Notes: a model not told the origin generated them from the letters alone. Numbered from the stretch's first letter, positions 1-6,023 are shown. The stretch is 7,687 nt of DNA from Promethearchaeota archaeon (GCA_030605895.1 JAUWHL010000310.1:1-7687); one strand, 5' to 3'. Translations and numbers: made by a program.

Positions 1-570
1 TTTCTTTTGATCTGGTATACCGGAATCCTGCAGCTCTAAAAAAAAATTATTCTTCCCGAAAATATCTATATATTCCTCTAAAATTTTTTTTGCACTTTTG
101 ATTTTATCCAGAATAATACATTTTGGAATCTCACCGGCAATACAGCCACTCAATGCAATTATACCCTGGTTAAACTCCCTGAGCAGCTCTTTATCCACTC
201 TTGGTTTATAATAAAATCCCTCTAAAAACCCCAGGCTGACCAATCTCATCAGATTCTGATAACCCTGGTTATTTTCAGCCAGTAGAGTCAGATGGTAAGA
301 AGTTTCTTCCTTTTTTTCTCTTTCCGATTGCTTATCCCATCTACTTTTCGGGGCCAGATATACTTCACAGCCAATTATGGGTTTTATTCCTGATTTTTTT
401 GCCTGGGTGTAGAATTCAATAACACCATACATAACTCCATGATCGGTTAATGCTAAAGCAGGCATATTAAACTCGCAGGCTCTCTCAATTAATTTTTTTA
501 TTCTTGAAGCACCATCTAATAAGGAGTATTCGCTATGGACATGCAAATGGACGAAATTGTCTATTTTCAT
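1..570 (-). CDS. dnaE: DNA polymerase III alpha subunit, N-terminal PHP domain (C-terminus beyond window)
   Basis: This is the start of the bacterial replicative C-family DNA polymerase, 190 codons with no stop before the window edge, so only the PHP domain and its continuation are visible. The reading frame is clean. It opens with HLHVHSEYSLLDGA (residues 8-21; metal-ligand histidines 8, 10 and 12), followed by ALTDHG (40-45), IIGCEVYLAP (65-74), HLTLLAENNQGYQNLMRL (93-110), YKPRVD (121-126) and LSGCIAGEIP (140-149), the standard order in bacterial DnaE. A full protein would be about 1,100-1,200 residues. The ATG at 570 is chosen because it places the PHP motif at the usual distance from the N-terminus; the frame is open 15 codons further upstream but offers no ATG, and no clear Shine-Dalgarno precedes it. 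Archaea normally replicate with PolB and PolD, so this gene is out of place beside the archaeal genes to its right. The family call is secure; its belonging to this genome is not. Confidence 0.93.
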   Translation of the reverse strand, partial: MKIDNFVHLHVHSEYSLLDGASRIKKLIERACEFNMPALALTDHGVMYGVIEFYTQAKKSGIKPIIGCEVYLAPKSRWDKQSEREKKEETSYHLTLLAENNQGYQNLMRLVSLGFLEGFYYKPRVDKELLREFNQGIIALSGCIAGEIPKCIILDKIKSAKKILEEYIDIFGKNNFFLELQDSGIPDQKK

Positions 571-629
571 TCTAACAGAATCTAGTAATTCTTTTTGACT
601 AAGATTTTCAGTCTAAATATTTCCTAAAC

Positions 630-809
630 TTAAAAAACCACTCTATATAACTCTTCAAGAGAAGTCAATCCTTCTGCCACTTTATAGGCTCCGGCCTCAA
701 GCAGAGTTTTCATTCCTTCTTCTATGGCAACATCCCTAATTTCGTCAACACCCTTTCTTTCCAGAAGTATTTGTCCTATTTTTTCTTTTTTATAATCTAT
801 ATCAACCAT
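630..809 (-). CDS. Short ORF matching the C-terminal tail of GspE/PilB-type ATPases, probable remnant
   Basis: This 59-codon ORF, from ATG 809 to TAA 630, ends with VDEIRDVAIEEGMKTLLEAG (residues 21-40) and then VAEGLTSLEELYRVVF (44-59). That matches the usual final segment of type II secretion and type IV pilus assembly ATPases (pattern: EIR-x-A-x-x-EGM-x-TL-x-x-x-G-x-x-K-V-x-x-G-x-T-x-x-EE-x-x-R-V). The Walker A, Walker B and four-cysteine zinc regions that should lie upstream are missing, because an in-frame TAA sits at 828-830 and the sequence beyond it is AT-rich and non-coding. It lies 59 nt upstream of dnaE on the same strand. It could be a decayed pilB/gspE, a genuine small protein built from this helical tail, or the surviving end of a bacterial gene cut at an assembly join. 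No convincing ribosome binding site precedes the ATG. The similarity is judged by eye from memory of the family. Confidence 0.6.
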   Translation of the reverse strand: MVDIDYKKEKIGQILLERKGVDEIRDVAIEEGMKTLLEAGAYKVAEGLTSLEELYRVVF

Positions 810-917
810 AATCGTCTTAAAAATTTTTTATTAACTATTATTATAATATATCTTAAAAAATATTACATACATACTATTAAAAGCTAATTTTTTACCATAA
901 ATATAAAAACTTTCACT

Positions 918-1709
918 TTAAGTAGATTTACCTCTTTTAATCACCCTGTTAATTATTCCAGCTGCATAACCTGCTCCAAATCCATTATCAATATTTACAA
1001 CTAATAGTCCCGGAGAACAAGATTGTAACATTGTGATTAGTGCTCCTTTTCCTTTTTCACCCAATCCGTAACCACTCGAAATTGGTACTCCTATAACTGG
1101 AACATCCACAAGAGCCGCGACAACTCCAGGAAGTGTTCCTTCCATACCAGCACAAACAATTATCACATGAACACCATTTTTTATCATAGTACTTAATGGA
1201 GTAAAGATCCGATGTATACCTGCTATCCCAACATCATAACTCGAGATAACTTCACACCCCATAGCTTTTACAATTACCTCTGCTTCAGTTGCAATGGGTA
1301 TGTCAGAACTCCCTGCGGTGATTACTCCAACAATTCCTCTCTTTTTAGTAAATTTAAATGAACTTTCATTAATAACAATGATTTTGCCTAAATCATTTAT
1401 TTTAATAACATAATTATTATTTTTACTAAAATTTTCAAGGATAATTGTTCTTTGTTCTTCATTATAACGTGAAATTATAGCAAATTTTTTACTTTTTAGG
1501 AATCCAGAAATTATACCTATTAGAATTTGAGGATCTTTATTTTTAGCAAAAATAACTTCAGGTATTCCAGTTCTTGTTTTACGAAAAACATCTAATTTTG
1601 CTACATCTCCAACCTCTTCGATTAAATTCGCCTTTAATAACCTTTCTGCTTCCTCACGTGATATTTTATTTTCAAGTAATTTTTGGAGTATTTCTTGTAT
1701 TTCACTCAT
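918..1709 (-). CDS. larB: LarB, pyridinium-3,5-biscarboxylic acid mononucleotide synthase (nickel-pincer cofactor synthesis)
   Basis: LarB carries out the first step of nickel-pincer nucleotide synthesis: it carboxylates the pyridinium ring of nicotinic acid adenine dinucleotide and hydrolyses the product, giving the intermediate later processed by LarE and LarC for lactate racemase and related enzymes. The 263-residue length is typical. The N-terminal helical part (1-40) leads into a TRTGIPEVIFAKNK segment (45-58). The AIR-carboxylase-like (PurE-like) C-terminal domain follows, with TAGSSDIPIATEAE (131-144), DVGIAGIHR (159-167), CAGMEGTLPGVVAALVDVPV (187-206), SSGYG (211-215), LQSCSPG (228-234) and VNIDNGFGAG (238-247). 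Cys231 is the expected nucleophile that covalently holds the pyridinium ring. The ATG at 1709 starts the conserved N-terminal helix. The gene is divergent from the phosphoglycerate kinase gene; no larC or larE is in view. PurE itself is excluded by the N-terminal domain and the NIDNGFGA ending. Confidence 0.93.
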   Translation of the reverse strand: MSEIQEILQKLLENKISREEAERLLKANLIEEVGDVAKLDVFRKTRTGIPEVIFAKNKDPQILIGIISGFLKSKKFAIISRYNEEQRTIILENFSKNNNYVIKINDLGKIIVINESSFKFTKKRGIVGVITAGSSDIPIATEAEVIVKAMGCEVISSYDVGIAGIHRIFTPLSTMIKNGVHVIIVCAGMEGTLPGVVAALVDVPVIGVPISSGYGLGEKGKGALITMLQSCSPGLLVVNIDNGFGAGYAAGIINRVIKRGKST

Positions 1710-1740
1710 TTAATGTTCCCTTCAGAATAAGAGTTTAGTT

Positions 1741-1749
1741 GTATAAAAG
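1741..1749 (-). promoter_or_regulatory. TATA-like element upstream of larB
   Basis: Read on the minus strand this is CTTTTATAC, ending 31 nt before the larB ATG at 1709. That spacing suits an archaeal TATA box with a very short leader. The region is AT-rich, so a chance match is easy; no B-recognition element was confirmed. Confidence 0.3.
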
Positions 1750-1811
1750 TCATTAACTTTACATAAATTTTGTATTTTACTAATTTTTGAAAAAAAATAA
1801 TAACTACTCAA

Positions 1812-1827
1812 AATATTATAAATTACA
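1812..1827 (+). promoter_or_regulatory. TATA-like 16-mer upstream of pgk, also present upstream of tRNA-Val
   Basis: AATATTATAAATTACA ends 41 nt before the phosphoglycerate kinase ATG. The identical 16-mer lies at 3182-3197, 36 nt before the mature 5' end of tRNA-Val. The shared position and sequence suggest a core promoter with the TATA box around TATTATAAA. Because 14 of the 16 bases are A or T, coincidence cannot be ruled out. Confidence 0.4.
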
Positions 1828-1868
1828 ATTATATCAATTATAAATCCTAATTAAAAGTGATAACATAA

Positions 1869-3092
1869 ATGGAAATTGATTATACATCTTATAGGGATGT
1901 GAATTTAGAAGGAAAAAAAGTCTTAATACGAGTTGATATAAACTCAAATATCGATGTAGAAAAAATGGAGATTAGAGATTCTCCTCGAATTCGAGCACTT
2001 GTTCCAGCCTTAAATGAATATTTTAAAAAAAGTGCTGTAATTATTTTGGCTCATCAATCACGACCAGGAAATGCAGATTTTACGGATTTGGATATACATG
2101 CAAAAGAGATTGAAAAATATCTTGGTCGTCCAGTAAAATTTGTTAAAGATATATTTGGAGAACTAGCTGTTCAACAGATTAAAGATCTTAAACCAGGAGA
2201 GGTCTTAGTCCTTAACAATGTTCGTAAATTTGAAGGAGAAATGAAAAATTATAAAGATTTTTCTGAAGCAGAAAATACAGACATGGTAAAAACACTTTAT
2301 CCATTAATAGATTATGTTATTGTTGACGCTTTTGGAGCAGCCCATCGAGCTCATGCTTCTATAGTCGGATGGCCAAAAATGATGGCTGGTCCTATAACAG
2401 ATAAAGAATTAGAGGCATTGAAGAAAATCATACAAAATCCTGAGAAACCAATGGCTATGTTAATAGGAGGAGCAAAAGCTATCGATAAATTTAAAGCCAT
2501 GAAATATAATTTTGATAATGAAAAATTAGATTATGCTTTATGTTCAGGATTAACCGCAATTTTAATCTTTGAAGCTTTAGGAAAAAATATGGGAGAACCG
2601 AATCATAAGATAATAGCTGAAGATCTGGAAGCAAATAAAGATATGATAATGAATACATATGAGAAATATAAAGATAAGATCATTCTCCCAGAAGATTTGA
2701 TTATAGATGATAATGGAAATAGAAAAACTATTGGAATAGATGAAGCAGGTACTTATAATACAACAACAGGAGATATAGGGGAGAAAACCGTGGAAAAATT
2801 TAATGAAATTATAATGAAATGCAAAACAATTATTGCAAATGGTCCACCAGGGATATTTGAAAAGGAAGTTTTTAGAAAAGCGACAAATGAAATTGTAGAT
2901 ACTATGGTCGCTGCTACTAAGAAAAATAATGCGCTTACTATTATTGGTGGTGGTGAAATGGGAGCCGCAGCTGCTATGACAGGAAAAGCAGATGATGTGT
3001 CATTTATTTCCACAGCAGGAGGAGCAATGCTGGAAATACTCTCCGGAAAGGATTTACCTATGATTAGAGCGTTAAGAGAGAAAAAAGCCTAA
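1869..3092 (+). CDS. pgk: Phosphoglycerate kinase, archaeal type
   Basis: This enzyme interconverts 1,3-bisphosphoglycerate plus ADP with 3-phosphoglycerate plus ATP in the cytosol, serving glycolysis and gluconeogenesis. The 407 residues match archaeal PGK length. The N-terminal 3-phosphoglycerate domain shows LIRVDIN (19-25), AHQSRPG (61-67; the archaeal form of bacterial SHLGRP), LNNVRKFEGE (115-124) and VDAFGAAHRAHAS (152-164). The C-terminal nucleotide domain shows IGGAKAIDKFKAM (199-211), ANGPPGIFE (323-331), GGGEMGAAA (360-368) and STAGGAMLE (381-389). Two spots depart from the usual form: NNVRKFEGE where most members have ENVRF, and GGGEMG where most have GGGDT or GGGHL; the phosphate-binding arginines and the Gly-rich loops are retained. 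ATG 1869 begins the conserved N-terminus, with no Shine-Dalgarno visible. It stands alone, divergent from larB, and is followed by a poly-T tract. Confidence 0.97.
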   Translation: MEIDYTSYRDVNLEGKKVLIRVDINSNIDVEKMEIRDSPRIRALVPALNEYFKKSAVIILAHQSRPGNADFTDLDIHAKEIEKYLGRPVKFVKDIFGELAVQQIKDLKPGEVLVLNNVRKFEGEMKNYKDFSEAENTDMVKTLYPLIDYVIVDAFGAAHRAHASIVGWPKMMAGPITDKELEALKKIIQNPEKPMAMLIGGAKAIDKFKAMKYNFDNEKLDYALCSGLTAILIFEALGKNMGEPNHKIIAEDLEANKDMIMNTYEKYKDKIILPEDLIIDDNGNRKTIGIDEAGTYNTTTGDIGEKTVEKFNEIIMKCKTIIANGPPGIFEKEVFRKATNEIVDTMVAATKKNNALTIIGGGEMGAAAAMTGKADDVSFISTAGGAMLEILSGKDLPMIRALREKKA

Positions 3093-3108
3093 AAAGTTAA
3101 TCTAATTC

Positions 3109-3125
3109 TTTTTTTATTTTATTTT
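3109..3125 (+). terminator. Poly-T transcription terminator-like tract after pgk
   Basis: Seventeen bases starting 17 nt after the pgk stop contain T7-A-T4-A-T4 with no preceding GC-rich hairpin. Intrinsic termination in archaea uses such T-rich tracts, so this probably ends the pgk transcript. The surroundings are AT-rich, which limits confidence. Confidence 0.5.
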
Positions 3126-3181
3126 CGAAAATAAGGGTTTGTATTAGAAATTAACAATTTTTAATAAAATATTTATTTTTT

Positions 3182-3197
3182 AATATTATAAATTACA
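3182..3197 (+). promoter_or_regulatory. TATA-like 16-mer upstream of tRNA-Val, identical to the one upstream of pgk
   Basis: AATATTATAAATTACA lies 36-51 nt upstream of the first base of the mature tRNA and is identical to 1812-1827. It would imply a short 5' leader removed by RNase P. Other AT-rich stretches nearer the tRNA (for example around 3204-3216) could serve instead. Confidence 0.35.
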
Positions 3198-3233
3198 TAC
3201 GAGTAATTATATTATTCATAAATTTAAATAAAA

Positions 3234-3336
3234 GGGCCCGTGGTCTAGAGGAAACTCATTTTCTGGGTTTCGGAAAACTCGGTATGACGTCCGCTTGACG
3301 TGCGGAAGGTCGTGCGTTCAAATCGCGCCGGGCCCA
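3234..3336 (+). tRNA. tRNA-Val (anticodon GAC) with a 31-nt D-loop insertion
   Basis: The cloverleaf folds perfectly once 31 nt are removed from the D-loop. The acceptor stem is 3234-3240 with 3329-3335 (seven Watson-Crick pairs), and the discriminator is A3336. The D-stem pairs GUC 3243-3245 with GAC 3286-3288. The anticodon stem is 3290-3294 with 3302-3306, five pairs. The anticodon loop 3295-3301 is UUGACGU, giving anticodon GAC (3297-3299), which reads the valine codons GUC and GUU. The variable loop AGGUC is 3307-3311, and the T-arm is 3312-3316 with 3324-3328 around UUCAAAU. After removal of the insert the D-loop reads AGAGGUA, the expected archaeal form with G18, G19 and A21, and the product is 72 nt. 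CCA is not encoded, so it is added after transcription. The intact stems argue for a working gene. Confidence 0.93.
3252..3282 (+). other. Candidate noncanonical tRNA intron in the D-loop of tRNA-Val
   Basis: A 31-nt insert interrupts the D-loop near positions 18-20. Because GG occurs on both sides (3250-3251 and 3281-3282), the cut sites could slide: removing 3250-3280, 3251-3281 or 3252-3282 gives the same tRNA. The insert can form a hairpin pairing 3259-3264 with 3272-3277, or alternatively 3251-3257 with 3265-3271, and GAG 3248-3250 can pair with CUC 3278-3280. I could not draw a canonical bulge-helix-bulge (4-bp helix between two 3-nt bulges), so recognition by the tRNA-splicing endonuclease would need a relaxed motif. 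Archaeal introns outside position 37/38 are known; the exact ends here are inferred from the restored cloverleaf. Confidence 0.7.
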
Positions 3337-3363
3337 CTAAAATATTAGTAAAATAAGATTAAT

Positions 3364-3843
3364 ATGCCGATAAGAATTCGTTGGACATCTAAAGAGTATT
3401 TTGGTACTGGTTTAATATTTTTAGGAATGAATGGAATTATTCAAATATTTTTTATTTTTATAGGTCAATTTTTATTAGCAATGGGAAATCACATTATATT
3501 AGTCTTAATTCCAATTGGAGTTTGGATTGCTATGTTTTTTGCAAGCCTTATCATATTTGAAAGTTATGCTCAAGTTGAGAGAAGAGAAAGATTAAGGAGC
3601 AGGTTTGGTAAAAAAAACATACAAAGTTCAACTTTGGAGAAGTTTTTAAATTTTCCCTTAACAAAACCTTTATTAATCATTTTCATTGTTTTTAATGGCT
3701 TTTTCTTTGCTACATTCTTTATCTCAACCTTATTCTTACATACTTCAATGGCATTTTTAGCAGCGGAAATTATAGGCGCTGTTTCATGTTTACTTATTGC
3801 TAATTTAATAGAGACAAATTACGGTCGTGTTAAAAGATATTAA
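3364..3843 (+). CDS. Four-helix integral membrane protein of unknown function
   Basis: I do not recognise the family. The 159-residue protein has four hydrophobic helices at about 14-37, 42-64, 101-124 and 128-149. A basic cytoplasmic-type loop lies at 71-85 (VERRERLRSRFGKK), the N-terminus is basic (residues 1-10) and so is the tail (NYGRVKRY). The positive-inside rule therefore puts both ends and the central loop in the cytoplasm, with two helical hairpins. There is no signal peptide cleavage site, cysteine motif or conserved catalytic pattern. A glutamate (E135) and several glycines fall inside the last helix. The ATG at 3364 is only 27 nt after the 3' end of tRNA-Val, with no Shine-Dalgarno and little room for a separate promoter, so it may be transcribed with the tRNA. 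AT-rich coding composition matches its neighbours. Confidence 0.75.
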   Translation: MPIRIRWTSKEYFGTGLIFLGMNGIIQIFFIFIGQFLLAMGNHIILVLIPIGVWIAMFFASLIIFESYAQVERRERLRSRFGKKNIQSSTLEKFLNFPLTKPLLIIFIVFNGFFFATFFISTLFLHTSMAFLAAEIIGAVSCLLIANLIETNYGRVKRY

Positions 3844-3950
3844 GAAAACCTTGTAATTTAAATTGGCTATTATTATTGAGCAAATTTATTAAGTATTAAT
3901 ACAAAAAATATTATATAAAAATAAAGATATAAATATCAAGCTAGTTTAGT

Positions 3951-3958
3951 TATAAAAG
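3951..3958 (+). promoter_or_regulatory. TATA-like element upstream of the zinc-site protein gene
   Basis: TATAAAAG ends 33 nt before the ATG at 3992, a distance that fits an archaeal TATA box and a leaderless or nearly leaderless transcript. No Shine-Dalgarno is seen before the ATG, which agrees with leaderless initiation. Confidence 0.38.
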
Positions 3959-3991
3959 ACTTTTTCCAAAAATAATTCCTTTTGATTTAAT

Positions 3992-4840
3992 ATGGCAAAA
4001 CTTGAAATTCGTTGTCCAGTTTGCTCAAAATGGAAATATATAGAGGTTGCAGATGATGCTACCAAAAATGTCGCAAAGGGTCTTTTGGCAATCAATATTG
4101 CAGCAGGAATGATATGTGAGCATTCCTTTATCGCTTATATAGATAAAAATTTTACAGTAAGAGATTGTTTAGTCGCAGATTTCAAAATTGAACTTCCAGA
4201 AAGTCCCCCCACTGAGGAAACTGAAGAAGTTGTTTCTCCTGAAACAGATGCAATTAAATTTGATTTAATTAAATTAAACATTCCAGAATTATTAATGGCG
4301 TATGTAATTAAAGCGATTTTATATGGAAGAAAAACCGTTATAATATTGGATCAGGTGTTTCTATATGATCATATCAAGAATTTCTTTCGATATGTATTTG
4401 ACAAATCATTTGAATTTGATATTGATATCATCTTGGAAGAAGATTATGAGAAAAATAAAAGTAAATATAAAGATTTTCTTGTCTTTAAAAGGCTTGAAGT
4501 TATTAGGGATAAGGATAAAATTATTGACCCTAAAAAACTAGAAATAGAGAAAGCTATTGTACATAAGTTCCTTACTGAATATGATTTAATGGCGGGTATA
4601 ATCAATTTAAGAAATGAATTAAATAAATTATATGAATTTTCTAAAGATATTGCTGAGTTTATTGAAGACCATAAAGGAAAACCAATAACATCAAAAATAC
4701 TCATAAATCATATCTCAGAAGTATATGGTGAAAAAATACAAATGCCCTATTTAACATATTTAATTGATATTGCTAGTTTTTATTTTAAAGTTGAAGTTCC
4801 TAAAATAGACGGTGTTAAGAGCCTCTTAGGATTTCTTTAG
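3992..4840 (+). CDS. Hypothetical protein: N-terminal CxxC...CxH metal-binding domain, acidic linker, helical C-terminal domain
   Basis: The 282-residue protein has three parts. Residues 1-66 form a small beta-rich domain with CPVC (Cys8, Cys11) and ICEHSF (Cys42, His44), a likely zinc site, followed by YIDKNFTVRDCLVADF (49-64). Residues 67-86 are a low-complexity acidic, proline-containing linker (PPTEETEEVVSPETD). Residues 87-282 are mostly helical and charged, with no enzyme motif I recognise. There are no membrane segments or signal peptide, so it is probably cytosolic. From memory, the N-terminal pattern (CPxC...G...iC.HsF..YiDkNf.VRd) recurs in hypothetical proteins of Lokiarchaeia-like genomes; that is recollection, not a search. 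The domain layout suggests an adaptor or sensor, but nothing in the sequence names a partner. It is convergent with the exchanger gene, stop to stop, 8 nt apart. Confidence 0.75.
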   Translation: MAKLEIRCPVCSKWKYIEVADDATKNVAKGLLAINIAAGMICEHSFIAYIDKNFTVRDCLVADFKIELPESPPTEETEEVVSPETDAIKFDLIKLNIPELLMAYVIKAILYGRKTVIILDQVFLYDHIKNFFRYVFDKSFEFDIDIILEEDYEKNKSKYKDFLVFKRLEVIRDKDKIIDPKKLEIEKAIVHKFLTEYDLMAGIINLRNELNKLYEFSKDIAEFIEDHKGKPITSKILINHISEVYGEKIQMPYLTYLIDIASFYFKVEVPKIDGVKSLLGFL

Positions 4841-4848
4841 ATTTTATA

Positions 4849-5823
4849 TTAAATACTTATTGCGAAAAAATTAATTGTAATAAAACAAACAAAAATAAGC
4901 ATTAAGATAAGACCTTCAATTCTTTCAAATATCTTCTTGCGGGAGATATAATTGAAGTATATTATTAAGATAAGGAGAATAACCCAATTCCAAAAAAATA
5001 TCCACGTAAATTGAATATTCTTAATAATTATTCCACTAATTCCAAAGGTTAGAGTTAAGTTCCAGATTAATTTTCCAATCATCCCTCCAAAAGCAATATC
5101 AACACTTTGTTTTTTTATTGACTTTAACACTAAAGTTATTTCTTCTACATTGGTAACTAATGCAATAATTACAAGCCCAAAGAAAGTTTCAGGAATGGAT
5201 GTTAAAATTATAATGTTTGCTGCTGAAATAATTAACAATTCGCCACCCAAAAAAATAAAAATAAACCCAATTAGAACTAAGATAAATTTTCTAGATTTCT
5301 TTTCATTCTTGTTTTTTTCTATTGTTAATTGAATATCCTTTAATTCACCACCAGTAGGACTGACGGTTAGATCTTTTACTGAAAAATTCCTTGCATTCTT
5401 TATTAAATAGAAAATGTAGATAATTATACAAAAAAAACCTGCAAAAAATAATCCAAAATAAAATAATAACCCTGTAAAGATACATATCATTGAAATATAG
5501 ATTAAATTAAAATAATATTGAGCAACCGGTTTATATTTAGCTCTATAAAAAAATGCTGGTAAAGCAAATGGAATTGTTAGAGCGATAATGGAATTACCTA
5601 TCACATTTCCAACTGCAATATATGGAAGTCCATTTATAGCAGCAATTATAGATGCTATTGATTCCTCAGGATCAATACCAAGAACTAATAAACCAATAAT
5701 AAATGGAGATACATCATAAATAATACATAATCCCTTTAAGTTTTCTAAAAAGACGTCAGCAGCAAAAAAAATAATAAAATAACCAACTATAAATAAAAAA
5801 ATCCATAAAAGTATAATCCACAT
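4849..5823 (-). CDS. CaCA-family cation exchanger (sodium/calcium exchanger-like membrane protein)
   Basis: This is an integral membrane antiporter of the Ca2+/cation exchanger superfamily, 324 residues and about ten hydrophobic helices, the usual prokaryotic length. The first alpha repeat spans about 38-88 with GIDPEES (49-55) and AVGNVIGNS (70-78). The second spans about 208-262 with VTNVEEI (223-229) and AFGGMIGKLIWN (244-255). A charged cytoplasmic loop at about 142-178 separates the halves, as expected for the inverted repeat. The ion-binding glutamates correspond to Glu54 and Glu228. It departs from the standard GTSLPE motif: both repeats carry an acidic residue where proline is usual (PEE and VEE). 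In the second repeat GN-x-x-GS becomes GG-x-x-GK, placing Lys251 by the ion path. The transported ion and coupling ion are therefore uncertain. The ATG at 5823 starts directly at the first helix. Confidence 0.85.
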   Translation of the reverse strand: MWIILLWIFLFIVGYFIIFFAADVFLENLKGLCIIYDVSPFIIGLLVLGIDPEESIASIIAAINGLPYIAVGNVIGNSIIALTIPFALPAFFYRAKYKPVAQYYFNLIYISMICIFTGLLFYFGLFFAGFFCIIIYIFYLIKNARNFSVKDLTVSPTGGELKDIQLTIEKNKNEKKSRKFILVLIGFIFIFLGGELLIISAANIIILTSIPETFFGLVIIALVTNVEEITLVLKSIKKQSVDIAFGGMIGKLIWNLTLTFGISGIIIKNIQFTWIFFWNWVILLILIIYFNYISRKKIFERIEGLILMLIFVCFITINFFAISI

Positions 5824-5971
5824 TTTTATTTACTATAAAACGGGTATATATTGTGTGTGTGTTTTAACAAATTATATCTTTCTTATTTATTGAAACTACT
5901 CATTAAGATTCGTTCATTTAATTTGAAAATCTAAGGGATTCTAAAATATTAATAAATCATTTTCCTATTAT

Positions 5972-5981
5972 TATATTTAAA
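5972..5981 (+). promoter_or_regulatory. TATA-like element upstream of the 78-aa gene
   Basis: TATATTTAAA lies 42 nt before the ATG at 6024, in the 200-nt gap between the divergent exchanger gene and the nucleotidyltransferase cassette. It is a plausible archaeal core promoter for that cassette. A minimal ORF (ATG AAA GAA TAA) at 6012-6023 directly precedes the start codon. Confidence 0.3.
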
Positions 5982-6023
5982 GGAATCAACATTATAAAGT
6001 TAAAATCTTAAATGAAAGAATAA

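Noticed and set aside
1..570. Histidinol phosphatase or another stand-alone PHP phosphoesterase
   Set aside because: The order of motifs after the PHP histidines (GCEVYLAP, HLTLLA, YKPRVD, LSGCIAGE) is that of DnaE, not of HisK-type phosphatases.
2753..3013. 86-codon minus-strand ORF inside pgk
   Set aside because: It lies wholly within the strongly supported pgk frame on the opposite strand, and its product is a low-complexity hydrophobic string with no family resemblance.
3234..3336. tRNA pseudogene disrupted by an insertion
   Set aside because: Every stem outside the insert is fully paired and the spliced D-loop is canonical, which fits an intron better than decay.
3893..3902. Perfect palindrome GTATTAATAC between the membrane protein and zinc-site protein genes
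   Set aside because: It is 10 bp, mostly A/T, single copy, and not positioned against a clear promoter, so chance is the simplest explanation.
4444..4704. 86-codon minus-strand ORF inside the zinc-site protein gene
   Set aside because: It is antisense to a longer coding frame, and its Ser/Leu/Ile-rich product is typical of the complement of an AT-rich helical protein gene.
5150..5332. 60-codon plus-strand ORF inside the exchanger gene
   Set aside because: It is antisense to the second alpha repeat and linker of the exchanger and has no independent support.
5852..5862. Short GT dinucleotide run upstream of the exchanger
   Set aside because: About five GT units is too short to call a meaningful repeat, and nothing else marks it.
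6012..6023. Three-codon ORF (ATG AAA GAA TAA) directly before the 78-aa gene
   Set aside because: A possible upstream mini-ORF, but such short strings arise often in AT-rich leaders and there is no sign of attenuation structure.
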